Shown: positions 19,378-29,204 of the stretch, piece after piece
How positions within the stretch are numbered: the stretch's first letter is position 1
How the letters are laid out: every line of letters begins with the position of its first letter
Assembly: GCA_025998675.1 (NCBI GenBank)
Contig: AP024673.1
Location: 62,001-126,000, forward strand
Reading direction: 5' to 3'
Origin: Fimbriimonadales bacterium
GTDB taxonomy: Bacteria; Armatimonadota; Fimbriimonadia; Fimbriimonadales; GBS-DC
DNA length: 64,000 nucleotides
Position numbers and translations under genes: made by a program
Notes under the pieces: generated by a model
Database searches by the model: none
Told to the model about the DNA's origin: nothing
The model's input: only the letters and a program-made list of their open reading frames with translations

Positions 19378-20368
19378 GGGGCGCGCGCCCGCGAAGCTGA
19401 ACCTGACGCTGGAAGTGCTGGGGCGGCGTCCCGACGGCTATCACGAGGTCGCCAGCGTGATGCACACGCTTGAGCTGTACGACACGCTGACGCTGGAGCT
19501 GCCCCCGCCGGAGCGTTTTGACCCTGTACGCGGCGCGATTCGAATCGCAGGCGACGGCGCGCCTGCGCACGAGGCGATTCCGACTGACTCGCGCAATCTG
19601 GTGTGGCAGGCGGTGGCGCGGTTTGCGGAGACGTGTGATGCCCTCACCCCCTCTGTCCCCCTCTCCCGCGTGGCGGGAGAGGGGGAAGTCAGCTCCCCTC
19701 TCCCACAGCGTGGGAGAGGGGCAGGGGGTGAGGGCCTGCTGTCATGGCGTGCGATACTCACCAAGCGCATTCCGTCGCAGGCGGGGCTGGGCGGCGGCAG
19801 CAGCGACGCCGCGCTCGCCCTGAAACTGCTCAACCAGTGGGCGGCGCGCTGGGACTGCGCCCTCTCGGATGAGCGACTGCATGCGCTCGCTCGCGCGCTG
19901 GGCGCGGATGTGGCGTTCTTCCTCAGGGGCGGGTGCGCGCTCGCACGGGGCATGGGCGAGCAGCTCCAGCCCCTGCTGACGCTGCCATCCTTCTGGTGGG
20001 TGGTGACGAAACCCCATGCGGTGGGCGTCCCCACAGGCTGGGCGTATGCGCAACTGAAGCGGGGCGACTACAGCGACGCCGTGCGCCCCATCCACACCGA
20101 ACGCCTGCTGCACGCCCTGCCAACGATTCGCACGCCCGACCAGCTCGCGCCCCTGCTGCACAACGATTTCGACGCGCCCATTCTGGAAGCCGTCCCTGCG
20201 CTCCAGCAGGTACGCCGCCTGATGGAACGGGCGGGCGCACGGCGCGTAATACTATGCGGCAGCGGCGCGGCGCAGGCGGCGTTGTGCGAATCTGAATACC
20301 ACGCCCAAACCCTTGCGAAAACCCTTTCCCAGCAGAATTACTGGGCGATTGCGACGCGCAACTGTTGA
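19364..20368 (+). CDS. ispE: 4-diphosphocytidyl-2-C-methyl-D-erythritol kinase with in-frame repeat insertion
   Basis: IspE phosphorylates CDP-methylerythritol in the MEP isoprenoid pathway. The 334 residues include the N-terminal PAKLNL with K11, the GHMP motif SQAGLGGGSSDAA (about 138-150) and the C-terminal GSGAAQAAL. Residues 93-124 (bases 19640-19735) are foreign to the family. They are an exact 96-base, 32-codon palindromic element rich in Ser, Pro, Gly and Arg, inserted just before the strand that leads into the ATP-binding loop. The frame is preserved and both flanks match normal IspE, so the enzyme may still fold with an extra surface loop. The start at 19364 overlaps the aspS end, and GAGG is 10 bases upstream. 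Confidence 0.9.
   Translation: MTTLEGRAPAKLNLTLEVLGRRPDGYHEVASVMHTLELYDTLTLELPPPERFDPVRGAIRIAGDGAPAHEAIPTDSRNLVWQAVARFAETCDALTPSVPLSRVAGEGEVSSPLPQRGRGAGGEGLLSWRAILTKRIPSQAGLGGGSSDAALALKLLNQWAARWDCALSDERLHALARALGADVAFFLRGGCALARGMGEQLQPLLTLPSFWWVVTKPHAVGVPTGWAYAQLKRGDYSDAVRPIHTERLLHALPTIRTPDQLAPLLHNDFDAPILEAVPALQQVRRLMERAGARRVILCGSGAAQAALCESEYHAQTLAKTLSQQNYWAIATRNC
19640..19735. repeat. Palindromic core element R1 inserted inside ispE
   Basis: The 96-bp element is bounded by perfect 11-bp inverted repeats (GCCCTCACCCC and GGGGTGAGGGC). It contains two internal hairpins around CTCTCCCGCGTGGCGGGAGAG and CTCTCCCACAGCGTGGGAGAG. The same core, 117 bp long, lies inside the elements at 21776 and 35273. 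Its length is a multiple of three and the reading frame through it has no stop. Confidence 0.85.
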
Positions 20369-20392
20369 TTCGCGTAAAAACTGGGGTATAAT
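20365..20392 (+). promoter_or_regulatory. Sigma-70 promoter of the secreted dockerin-like gene
   Basis: TTGATT (20365-20370) and TATAAT (20387-20392) are 16 bases apart, and GGGG precedes the -10 box. The ATG follows after a leader of about 40 bases with AGGAGG. Confidence 0.75.
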
Positions 20393-20441
20393 TAGAAATG
20401 CTTGCTTGAAGGCAGGCAAATTTTACCTCAGGAGGTCACTT

Positions 20442-21692
20442 ATGAAAGGCTTTACTTTGCTGAGCGCGGTAGCGCTGACGACGATGGCGTTCACAGGCGC
20501 GGCTTTTGCGCAGAAGTCCGTTTCTGCGACGACGCTGACCGAGGAAGGCGTCCGCACCCTCACCCTCACAGGGCGCCCCACCATCCACCGAATCGACCTG
20601 CGCGGCGACTTCCAGCCCGCAGGCGCAACCCCCGATCCCTACCTCTACCTGCAGACGATGTTCGCGCGCTGGAACGATGCTGGGTCGTATATCTTTTCGT
20701 ACTTCACCTTCGCAGGCGGACGCACGCTTGGCGACGATGTGGTGCTGCTGGGCGGCGCGCCAGACCCGGGCACGGCAGGATACGACACGACAACCCCCGT
20801 CGCCTGTATCTCCGAGATCACTTTTGCTTTGATTTCTGTAGACCCGATTGGCGGGGACCTGGCGCTCCGACTGGATATCCATCCGTGGAATGGAGTGTTT
20901 GGCACGGCGGCAGGCGCGTCGATTGCGAGCGCAACCCTCAACCTGACTATTCCGCCTGTGAGCAACCCGCCTGGGTTTGCCATCTTCCTGATTACGGTTC
21001 CTGTGCAGCCCAGCCTGCCTGTGCCCAAAGCGTTCTGGGTCGCCGCCACGCCGGACTCGCTCAGCTCCACCATTAATCTCGCGAACATCGGTCCGATGCT
21101 TGCCAACAGCACGCCTGGCAATGTCTCGATGCTTCCCGGACGGGGCTACTTCCGCGCAGCAACGCCTCCGACTGTCTTCACTGGCGTCACGGCAGGCTCT
21201 GTGTTCACCACGCTGCCGCAGGGCTCGTTCTATCTCGCCATTCGTGGCACGCATAACTTCGCAGGCACGGTGGACATGAGCGCGCTGAACGACCGCGCCA
21301 AGCCGAGCGACCCGCTCGCGTTCGAGTTCGACGACGACCCTACGGGCGATCCTGATGAGGGCATCGAGGAAGCCCTCCGCCGCAACATCGTCGATGTGGA
21401 GGTGGTCAACGACTCGGGTGCAACCCCGTTCACCTCGCGCTTCACCACCTACCTGGACGAGAATGGGCGGTTCACGCTGCCTGTGTCTGCGGAAATCGCC
21501 TCCGTCACGGTGCGCCGCTGGGATAACGGGCTGAAGGTCACCTTCAACCGCCCTGCAGGCGGCTGGAGCACGGATTCGTGCAACCCCACCGCAGAAACGC
21601 AGACGATGACCTTCGGCGATGTGAACGGCGACGGCATCATCGATGACGCGGATCTGCTGGCGGTGCTGTTCGGCTTCGGCAGCGGCGAGTAA
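20442..21692 (+). CDS. Secreted protein with C-terminal dockerin/EF-hand-like segment
   Basis: This 416-residue exported protein has a clear signal peptide (residues 1-25, AAFAQ cleavage). The large beta-rich body is rich in Thr, Pro and Gly. Its C-terminus has the calcium-loop pattern GDVNGDGIIDDADLLAVLFGFG, a single dockerin type I-like repeat. Such tails on exported Armatimonadota and Planctomycetes proteins often act as calcium-stabilised modules or anchors. No enzymatic domain is recognised. AGGAGG precedes the start and a strong terminator follows. It stands alone as a transcription unit. Confidence 0.65.
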   Translation: MKGFTLLSAVALTTMAFTGAAFAQKSVSATTLTEEGVRTLTLTGRPTIHRIDLRGDFQPAGATPDPYLYLQTMFARWNDAGSYIFSYFTFAGGRTLGDDVVLLGGAPDPGTAGYDTTTPVACISEITFALISVDPIGGDLALRLDIHPWNGVFGTAAGASIASATLNLTIPPVSNPPGFAIFLITVPVQPSLPVPKAFWVAATPDSLSSTINLANIGPMLANSTPGNVSMLPGRGYFRAATPPTVFTGVTAGSVFTTLPQGSFYLAIRGTHNFAGTVDMSALNDRAKPSDPLAFEFDDDPTGDPDEGIEEALRRNIVDVEVVNDSGATPFTSRFTTYLDENGRFTLPVSAEIASVTVRRWDNGLKVTFNRPAGGWSTDSCNPTAETQTMTFGDVNGDGIIDDADLLAVLFGFGSGE

Positions 21693-21713
21693 TTGCCCGC
21701 ACCGGGTGTTCTT

Positions 21714-21752
21714 TCAAGCCCCCGACCTTATGCGGGTTGGGGGCTTTTGTTT
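21714..21752 (+). terminator. Terminator after the dockerin-like gene
   Basis: AAGCCCCCGACC and GGGTTGGGGGCTT form an imperfect GC-rich stem around TTATGC, followed by TTGTTTT. Confidence 0.8.
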
Positions 21753-21775
21753 TAATGCATGGGGAATGGCTGCTT

Positions 21776-22000
21776 ATACCAATCAGCATGTCAGACTTCG
21801 TAATTGCCGCATGTCTACAGCCAGAGCCACGCGCCCTGTTGCCCTCACCCCCAACCCCTCTCCCGCGCGGCGGGAGAGGGGAGCCGTGCGAGCGGCGCGC
21901 GACGCGCTATCCCCCTCTCCCAACCCGTTGGGAGAGGGGGACAAAGGGGGTGAGGGCAACAAGCGTCGCCGATTTACGAACTATGACCCGCAGATTGGTA

Positions 22001-22001
<1 letters not shown>
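21776..22001. mobile_element. MITE-like element M1, copy A, carrying core R1
   Basis: This non-coding element of 226 bp has terminal inverted repeats ATACCAATC...GATTGGTAT and subterminal TTCGTAA/TTACGAA. Its centre (21841-21957) is the R1 palindromic core. Copy B at 35273-35497 is about 85-90% identical by eye over the full length. It encodes no transposase, so it would need one supplied in trans. The bases just outside its right end form the stop codon of metY (minus strand). Confidence 0.8.
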
Positions 22002-23335
<1,334 letters not shown>

Positions 23336-23383
23336 TCATCTGGAATTCATCTCCAGTTCAGTTTTTTCTAAGCGTATTCAGGC

Positions 23384-23389
23384 TATAAT
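23384..23389 (+). promoter_or_regulatory. -10 box of a leaderless histidine kinase transcript
   Basis: An exact TATAAT ends 6 bases before the ATG at 23396. A start site 6-7 bases after the box would be the A of the start codon. No ribosome site is present. Confidence 0.6.
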
Positions 23390-23395
23390 AAGGCT

Positions 23396-25183
23396 ATGGT
23401 CGCCGAGAAGACAGATTTCGTTAGCTGCCGTTCAGAGGAGGCGTACCGACAGTTGCTGCTGGAGGTAAGCCTTTTCTTCCATCCAGACCCTGAGGTCTCG
23501 TATCGGTTCGTGGCGGATCGGCTGAGCGCGTTTTATGGGGGCGCGACCGCCGCCATCACCCTGCATCAGGGCGCGCAGATTCTGTTCAAGTATGTCGCCA
23601 ACGCGCCTGAATGGACGCGCGGACTGTGCAGCATTCCGACGGAGGACGCCTACTGCGCCCGCACGCTCCGCAGCAATCGGGTGACCTGCATTCAGGATGT
23701 TCGCGCCGACTCGGAGTTTTGCCGGTTTCCAACGGTGGCGCTGGGCTGGACGCGCTATCTGGGGGCGCCCATCCGCGACACGCAGGGACGCCCCATCGGC
23801 ACGCTGTGTATCATCGACAACAACCACGACGAGCCGCTGCACGCGCTTGATTATGAACTGGTCGCCCTGTTAGCGATGCGCGTGAGCGTGGAGCTGGAGC
23901 GCGAGCGCTTGTTCGAGGAGCGAGTCGCCCATCAGCGCCGTGCGCTTGAGGAGCGTAGTCGCCAGCTGGAGCGCACGCAGAGCGCGCTGGACGCCGTTGC
24001 GCAGGCGCTCCGCGCCGCCAATACGACGGAAGACCCCGACGCGCTGGCGCATGCGCTGGGGCGCGCCTTCGCGCAGGTGCGCGGCGTGCGCGGGGTCGCC
24101 GTCGTTCGTGCGGAGGGCGCGACACATGCGCTTCACACGGTCGCCCTCTACAGCAAGGAAGCGCCACTGGAGACGTTGCCTCCTGCCGGTCTCAAACGAC
24201 TGTGGCGACAGTTAGCGGCGCACCCGCGCGCGACGCTCTCCTCCGCTCTGGCGCGCGCGCTGGGCGGGCAATCGGGCGTCGCGCGCGCCTACCATGATGC
24301 AGAAAGCGCCGCCGGCATGATTGTGATTGCCTACCACTCCGACGAGGAAGACGACGCCTTCCGAACCGTCTATCTGGAGCCGATGATGGAGCTGGCGGCG
24401 CAGGTGATGGAAGGCTATTACCTGCGCCAGCGATTACAATCGATGTATGAAGACCTCGCGCAGATGCAGCAGCAACTCATCCAGCATGAGAAGCTCTCGG
24501 CGATTGGCACGCTGGCGGCGGCGACCGCGCACAACATTCACAATATCGTCAGCTCGTTGAACCTGCTGATTACCCTCAGTCAGGACAACCCTGAACGACT
24601 GCTCGCCGAGCTGAAGCACCAGCTGGATCGGCTGAAGATTATGGCGTACCAGCTGCTTTCCTACGCGCGCCCGCGCCAGCTGGTGTTCGAAGAGGCGCAT
24701 TTGCCCAGCCTCATCCAGCGCGTGGTCGATTTGATAGGCTCCAGCGCGCAGATGGCGCGCGTCTCGATTCAGCTCGACCTTGCGCCGCGCTTACCGCGCG
24801 TGCAGGCGGACGCTACCCAGCTGGAGAACCTGCTGTTGAACTTAGCGCTGAACGGTATTAAAGCGATGGAGCCTCAAGGCGGCGGTGTGCTGACCATCGC
24901 GGCGCGCCGCGCCCCGCGCGGGGTTCTCCTGTGTGTGAGCGACACAGGCGTTGGTATCCCCGAGCCGGTACGCGCACGCCTGTTCGAGCCGTTCGTCTCC
25001 AACCGAGAATCAGGATTTGGCTTAGGGCTGTTCAGCGTCAAGCGCACCGTGGACATGCATCACGGAACCATCCGCGTCGATTCGCGTCCCTCGGGCGGCG
25101 CGACCTTCGAGATTTATTTGCCGACTCGACAGCCTGGCACAGGAGTCGCCCATGCCCCATCGCGTTCTGGTGATCGAGGATGA
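23396..25183 (+). CDS. GAF-domain sensor histidine kinase
   Basis: This 595-residue soluble kinase has a GAF domain (about 20-175) with the IPTEDAYCARTL...GAPIRDTQGRPIGTLCIID pattern. A coiled-coil and a second, weaker GAF-like region (about 205-345) follow, then dimerisation and catalytic domains. The phospho-acceptor is probably H379 in ATAHNIHNIVSSLN, which departs from the usual HELNNP. The ATP lid has an N box (LLNLALNGIKAM), G1 (DTGVGIP) and GFGLGLFSVKRTV. No membrane segment is seen, so the signal is likely cytoplasmic, such as redox state, a small ligand or light. It overlaps its response regulator by 32 bases. Confidence 0.88.
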   Translation: MVAEKTDFVSCRSEEAYRQLLLEVSLFFHPDPEVSYRFVADRLSAFYGGATAAITLHQGAQILFKYVANAPEWTRGLCSIPTEDAYCARTLRSNRVTCIQDVRADSEFCRFPTVALGWTRYLGAPIRDTQGRPIGTLCIIDNNHDEPLHALDYELVALLAMRVSVELERERLFEERVAHQRRALEERSRQLERTQSALDAVAQALRAANTTEDPDALAHALGRAFAQVRGVRGVAVVRAEGATHALHTVALYSKEAPLETLPPAGLKRLWRQLAAHPRATLSSALARALGGQSGVARAYHDAESAAGMIVIAYHSDEEDDAFRTVYLEPMMELAAQVMEGYYLRQRLQSMYEDLAQMQQQLIQHEKLSAIGTLAAATAHNIHNIVSSLNLLITLSQDNPERLLAELKHQLDRLKIMAYQLLSYARPRQLVFEEAHLPSLIQRVVDLIGSSAQMARVSIQLDLAPRLPRVQADATQLENLLLNLALNGIKAMEPQGGGVLTIAARRAPRGVLLCVSDTGVGIPEPVRARLFEPFVSNRESGFGLGLFSVKRTVDMHHGTIRVDSRPSGGATFEIYLPTRQPGTGVAHAPSRSGDRG

Positions 25184-25844
25184 CGGCTTTTTGCGGGAGA
25201 ACTTGATTCGCCTGCTGGAGCAGTATCAGTACGAGGCGGTCGGCGTTGGCAACGCGGCGGCGGCAATTCGCGCGCTGGCGGAAACCGAGTACCATCTGAT
25301 TGTGCTGGATCTGGGGTTGCCCGACGCCGATGGCTTCGATGTGTGTCGGCGCATCCGCCAGAAGTGGCGCACGCCGATTCTTATGCTGACCGCGCGCACC
25401 GACTCGATGGATAAGGTGATTGGACTGGAGCTTGGCGCAGACGACTATCTGACGAAGCCGTTCGAGCCGAAAGAGCTGCTCGCGCGTGTGCGCGCCCTAC
25501 TGCGCCGCGCTTACGAGTATCAAAGCGAGCCATCCCAGGAAACGACTCGTTGCTTCGGCGAAATAGTGATCGACTATGCGCGGCGTCAGGTGCTTGTGCG
25601 CGGGCAGCCCATCTCGCTCACCCGACGCGAGTACGACCTGCTGGCGTACCTCACGCAGAACGCCAATCGCGTCATCCCGCGTGAACAGCTGTTCGAGCAG
25701 GTGTGGGGCTACAGTATCGAGTTCAGTTCCAATACGCTCGATGTGTATATGTATCGGCTGCGCAAGAAAATCGAGCGCGACCCCGACCAGCCGCAGCACC
25801 TGATTACCCACCGGAGCTACGGCTACGAATTTCGAATCGCCTGA
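25152..25844 (+). CDS. OmpR/PhoB-family response regulator
   Basis: A 230-residue transcription factor. The receiver domain (1-120) has the acidic pair near residues 9-10, phospho-acceptor D53 in VLDLGLPDADG, the Thr of MLTARTDS and the Lys of LTKPFEP. The C-terminal winged helix (about 135-230) includes SLTRREYDLLAYL and RLRKKIERDP. It is coupled to the kinase by a 32-base overlap and so forms a two-component pair. The target genes are unknown. The downstream DUF4394 gene is 105 bases away. Confidence 0.93.
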   Translation: MPHRVLVIEDDGFLRENLIRLLEQYQYEAVGVGNAAAAIRALAETEYHLIVLDLGLPDADGFDVCRRIRQKWRTPILMLTARTDSMDKVIGLELGADDYLTKPFEPKELLARVRALLRRAYEYQSEPSQETTRCFGEIVIDYARRQVLVRGQPISLTRREYDLLAYLTQNANRVIPREQLFEQVWGYSIEFSSNTLDVYMYRLRKKIERDPDQPQHLITHRSYGYEFRIA

Positions 25845-25949
25845 TTTTTCAAAAGCTGATAATCCCCCGTTCATTCGCAGTTCAGATGCCCCATGTATAC
25901 TGTGGGTGTACGCAATCGCGTGCAACCATACTTACAGGAGGCGTATGCA

Positions 25950-26864
25950 ATGCGATACACAATCGAAAGGGTTCTCGGAACCTGTTTGGTGGGATTGGCG
26001 CTGACAGCGGGGTCTATCATCGGCGCCTATGCACAGCTGGTTTATGGCGTTACCGAAGACAATCGCCTGATTACTTTCGAGGCGAACAACCCGACCGCTC
26101 TGTTGAGCAACCGACCGATTACCGGGCTGGCGCAGCCATCTGAGTTAATTCTTGGACTCGATGTGCGCCCGCGCACGGGTGAACTCTACGCGCTGGGCAG
26201 CTCGAACCGCATTTATAAAATCGACCCGATGACAGGGATGGCGATGACGGTGGGCAGCGGGATGCCCTTCTCGCCCGTACTGCAGGGAGTCGAGTTTGGA
26301 TTCGATTTCAACCCTGTGGTGGATCGGATTCGCCTGACCGCGGACAGCGGACAGAACCTGCGCTTGCATCCCGATACGGGAATGGTTATCGGCGTGGACG
26401 GTACGCTGCAATACAACGCCGGCGACCCCAACTTCGGGCGTCAACCGTGGATTGTCGGCTCCGCCTACACGAATAACTTCGACGGCACGACCGCGACTGT
26501 TCTGTATAACATCGATGCCCGCCAGGATGTGCTGGTGATTCAGAACCCGCCCAACGCGGGCGGGCTGGTCACGGTCGGCTCGTTGGGCATGAATGTCAGC
26601 ACCGTGCTGGGGTTTGACATCCTGACGGTCAACGGCAACGACATGGGCTATGTGGCGATCATCGATATGGATCGGGGCGATTTCCGCTCGTGGTTTGGCG
26701 AGATTGACCTGAGTACGGGGATGATTATGCCCGTCGGTCCGATTGGCGGCGTCGCGCTGCGGGTGCGCGACATCGCAGTGGTCGTGCCGGAGCCTGCGTC
26801 GCTGATGGCGCTGTCGGCGGGGCTGGCTGCTCTGGCGGCGCGACGCCGACGACGTCGCAAATAA
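25950..26864 (+). CDS. DUF4394 PEP-CTERM exported protein
   Basis: This 304-residue secreted protein has a signal peptide (about 1-28), a DUF4394 beta-propeller-like body (LVYGVTEDNRLITFE, LGLDVRPRTGELYALGS, FDFNPVVDRIRLTADSGQNLRL) and a PEP-CTERM tail (279-304). DUF4394 proteins are exported and of unknown function. The start at 25950 has ACAGGAGG at good distance. A GC-rich palindrome (GGGCGCG/CGCGCCC) lies just after the stop but lacks a U tract. Confidence 0.8.
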   Translation: MRYTIERVLGTCLVGLALTAGSIIGAYAQLVYGVTEDNRLITFEANNPTALLSNRPITGLAQPSELILGLDVRPRTGELYALGSSNRIYKIDPMTGMAMTVGSGMPFSPVLQGVEFGFDFNPVVDRIRLTADSGQNLRLHPDTGMVIGVDGTLQYNAGDPNFGRQPWIVGSAYTNNFDGTTATVLYNIDARQDVLVIQNPPNAGGLVTVGSLGMNVSTVLGFDILTVNGNDMGYVAIIDMDRGDFRSWFGEIDLSTGMIMPVGPIGGVALRVRDIAVVVPEPASLMALSAGLAALAARRRRRRK

Positions 26865-26927
26865 CGCTACTCTGCTGGCGGGGGCGCGTCGCGCCCTCCG
26901 CCTGATACCGCTACGGAGGCAAACGCT

Positions 26928-27710
26928 ATGGAGAAAACCGTGATGAATCGGCGTAAGTTTCTTGGCATGGCAGGCGCACTGGGCGTCGCCGCGTTGGGGA
27001 GTGTGGCTCTGAGTGGGTGCGGCGGCAACGGCAGCCCCACCACGCGCCAGCCCAGCCGCGATGAGGAGATTCTGGGCGCGGCGCAGATTGCCGAAGCGCT
27101 GGCGACCACGATGTATACCGCCATCATCGAGCAGGCGCCTTTCTTCCAGCGCCTGAGCGCATTTGACCAGAACTATTTCCGCGCCGCGCGCGAGGTGGAA
27201 ATGGCGCACTACCAGTTGCTGATGTCCGCGCTCAATAACCGTCCCTCGCCCATTACCACTTTCTATTTCCCTCAGGGGATGTTTACCGACGCGCAGATTA
27301 CGCTGGACACGCTGGTGACGCTCGAGGAGGCGTTTATCGCCGCGTATCTGGTGGGGGTGCGCGACCTCTCCACGCCCGAACTGAAGGTCACCGCCGCGCG
27401 GATTCTGGCGATTGAGAGCGACCATCGCACAGTTGCCCGCGTCGTCGCCGCCGAGGTAGACCCTGCCGACGGCGGACCTCTCACGCGCGTTCGCGGGCTG
27501 TCGGGGCAACAGGAGCCAATTGACCCGCCCAACGACAACGCCTTCGCGCGTACCTACCAGTTAGGCTCTATCGCCGACGCCGTGAATGCGCTGCGCCCGT
27601 TCATCAACCGCGAAGCGGCGCAGCAGGCGGGATACGATGTGAATCGCCCGATTGAATTTCGTCCCTTCACCCCGAACCTGCCCAACCCGCGCGGCGGCGT
27701 GAATGGGTAG
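26928..27710 (+). CDS. Ferritin-like domain lipoprotein with TAT signal
   Basis: The 260-residue product begins with a twin-arginine motif (NRRKFLGMAGALG) followed by a lipobox (LSGCGG), so it is probably exported folded and lipidated. The mature part (about 45-190) is helical and of Ferritin_2 type: ILGAAQIAEALATTMYTAII, FRAAREVEMAHYQLL, LVTLEEAFIAAYL and RILAIESDHRTVAR, with Glu/His residues placed for a di-metal centre. The role is uncertain (metal storage or oxidative protection). It links functionally to the tatA gene at 5300. CGGAGG precedes the ATG. Confidence 0.82.
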   Translation: MEKTVMNRRKFLGMAGALGVAALGSVALSGCGGNGSPTTRQPSRDEEILGAAQIAEALATTMYTAIIEQAPFFQRLSAFDQNYFRAAREVEMAHYQLLMSALNNRPSPITTFYFPQGMFTDAQITLDTLVTLEEAFIAAYLVGVRDLSTPELKVTAARILAIESDHRTVARVVAAEVDPADGGPLTRVRGLSGQQEPIDPPNDNAFARTYQLGSIADAVNALRPFINREAAQQAGYDVNRPIEFRPFTPNLPNPRGGVNG

Positions 27711-27738
27711 GTCCGACATAGCCTACCACACCCCTCAC

Positions 27739-27774
27739 TTGCGAGGTGAATGCTCTCTTCACCTCGCTTTTTTT
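27739..27774 (+). terminator. Terminator after the ferritin-like gene
   Basis: A perfect 10-bp stem GCGAGGTGAA/TTCACCTCGC with a 7-base loop is followed by seven T residues. It lies immediately upstream of the mnmE -10 box. Confidence 0.92.
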
Positions 27775-27779
27775 GCAGG

Positions 27780-27785
27780 TACACT
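27780..27785 (+). promoter_or_regulatory. -10 box of mnmE, near-leaderless
   Basis: GGTACACT ends 10 bases before the mnmE ATG, with no ribosome site between. A start site about 7 bases after the box leaves at most a few leader bases. Confidence 0.45.
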
Positions 27786-27795
27786 TGATTCCGCC

Positions 27796-29160
27796 ATGCG
27801 TGCCGATACCATCGCGGCGATTGCGACTCCACCTGGCGAAGGTGGGGTGGGGATTGTGCGCGTCAGCGGGGCGGAGGCGTTTCCGATTGCCGAGCGGCTG
27901 TTTCGGCGTCGGGGGCGCGCGCCGCTGCAGAGCCATCGCGCCTCCTTCGGCGCAATTGTCGACCCCGCGACGGGCGAGACGCTCGACCGCGCGCTGCTGC
28001 TGCCCTTCCGCGCGCCGCGCAGCTACACCGGCGAGGATGTAGTGGAGTTTCACTGCCATGGCAGTCCCTACCTGTTGCGGCGGGTGCTGGCGCTGGTGTG
28101 GCGCGAGGGGGCGCGCCCTGCGGAACCGGGCGAGTTCACCCTGCGCGCGTTTCTGAACGGCAAGCTCGATCTGGCGCAGGCGGAGGCGGTCGCCGACCTC
28201 GTGCGGGCGCGTTCGGAGGCGCAACTGCGCAGCGCGCTCGCCCTGCACGAAGGCGCGCTTTCCAGACAGGTACACGCGCTCGGCGAGGAGCTGCTGCGCC
28301 TGCTGGCGACGGTGGAGGCGCATATCGACTTCTCTGAGGAGCTGGGCGATCTGGACCCCGACGCGCTCGCGCCTGCGCTGACGCGCCTGCTTCAGCAACT
28401 GGAGTCGCTCCTGCAGGGCGCGCGTGGGGGACGAATCCTGCGCGAGGGGGCGCGCGTCGCCATCGTCGGACGCCCCAATGTGGGCAAATCGTCGCTCTTG
28501 AACGCGCTGCTGGGCGAAGAGCGCGCCATCATCGCCGACATTCCGGGCACCACGCGCGACACGCTGGAGGAGAGCCTGCTCATCGGGGGCGCGCCCCTTG
28601 TGATTCTGGACACCGCGGGCTTGCGCGAAAGCGCGGATGTGGTGGAGCAGATTGGCGTCGAGCGCGCCCGCCGCGCCGCCGAACGCGCCGACCTGATTCT
28701 GTTCGTGTACGACCTGACCGCGCCCGACTGGGACGCCGACCGCGCCCTGCTGGAGACGCTGCCCACCCACACGCCCCGCGTACTGGCGGGCAACAAGACC
28801 GACCGTGCGACGCTCCCGCAACGCCAGCGCGCCCTGCAAGCGTTCCCGAATAGCGTGCTGATTTCTGCGCGGACAGGCGAGGGGCTGGACGCGCTGAAGC
28901 ATGCTATCCTGACCGCGCTGGAGTTGCAGCGCATCGGCGAGGAGACGCCTGCGCTGACCCATCAGCGACACATTCAGGCGGTTGAAGACGCCCGCCGCGC
29001 CCTCGAAAGCGCGCACACGGCGCTTGTGCAGGGCTACCCGCCCGACCTGATTGCGGTAGACCTGCGCAGCGCGTGGCTCGCGCTCGGCGTCATCACAGGC
29101 GACACGGCGGACGAAACGCTCGTCCATCGCATCTTCCGTGACTTCTGCATCGGGAAATAG
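27796..29160 (+). CDS. mnmE: tRNA uridine-5-carboxymethylaminomethyl(34) synthesis GTPase MnmE
   Basis: MnmE works with MnmG to modify the wobble uridine of several tRNAs. The 454 residues comprise an N-terminal folate-binding domain (TIAAIATPPGEGGVGIVRVSG), a helical domain, and an inserted G domain with GRPNVGKSSLLNALLG (about 225-240), IPGTTRD, DTAGLRE and NKTD. The essential C-terminal CIGK is present. The start at 27796 gives the standard N-terminus. No mnmG is nearby. Confidence 0.96.
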   Translation: MRADTIAAIATPPGEGGVGIVRVSGAEAFPIAERLFRRRGRAPLQSHRASFGAIVDPATGETLDRALLLPFRAPRSYTGEDVVEFHCHGSPYLLRRVLALVWREGARPAEPGEFTLRAFLNGKLDLAQAEAVADLVRARSEAQLRSALALHEGALSRQVHALGEELLRLLATVEAHIDFSEELGDLDPDALAPALTRLLQQLESLLQGARGGRILREGARVAIVGRPNVGKSSLLNALLGEERAIIADIPGTTRDTLEESLLIGGAPLVILDTAGLRESADVVEQIGVERARRAAERADLILFVYDLTAPDWDADRALLETLPTHTPRVLAGNKTDRATLPQRQRALQAFPNSVLISARTGEGLDALKHAILTALELQRIGEETPALTHQRHIQAVEDARRALESAHTALVQGYPPDLIAVDLRSAWLALGVITGDTADETLVHRIFRDFCIGK

Positions 29161-29204
29161 GCGTAAAGTATGGAATAATCTCCGTGCGGACGCAGGGTGA
29201 TGCT

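Noticed and set aside
26878-26902. GC palindrome after the DUF4394 gene as a terminator
   Set aside because: The stem would leave almost no loop and no U tract follows, so termination cannot be supported.
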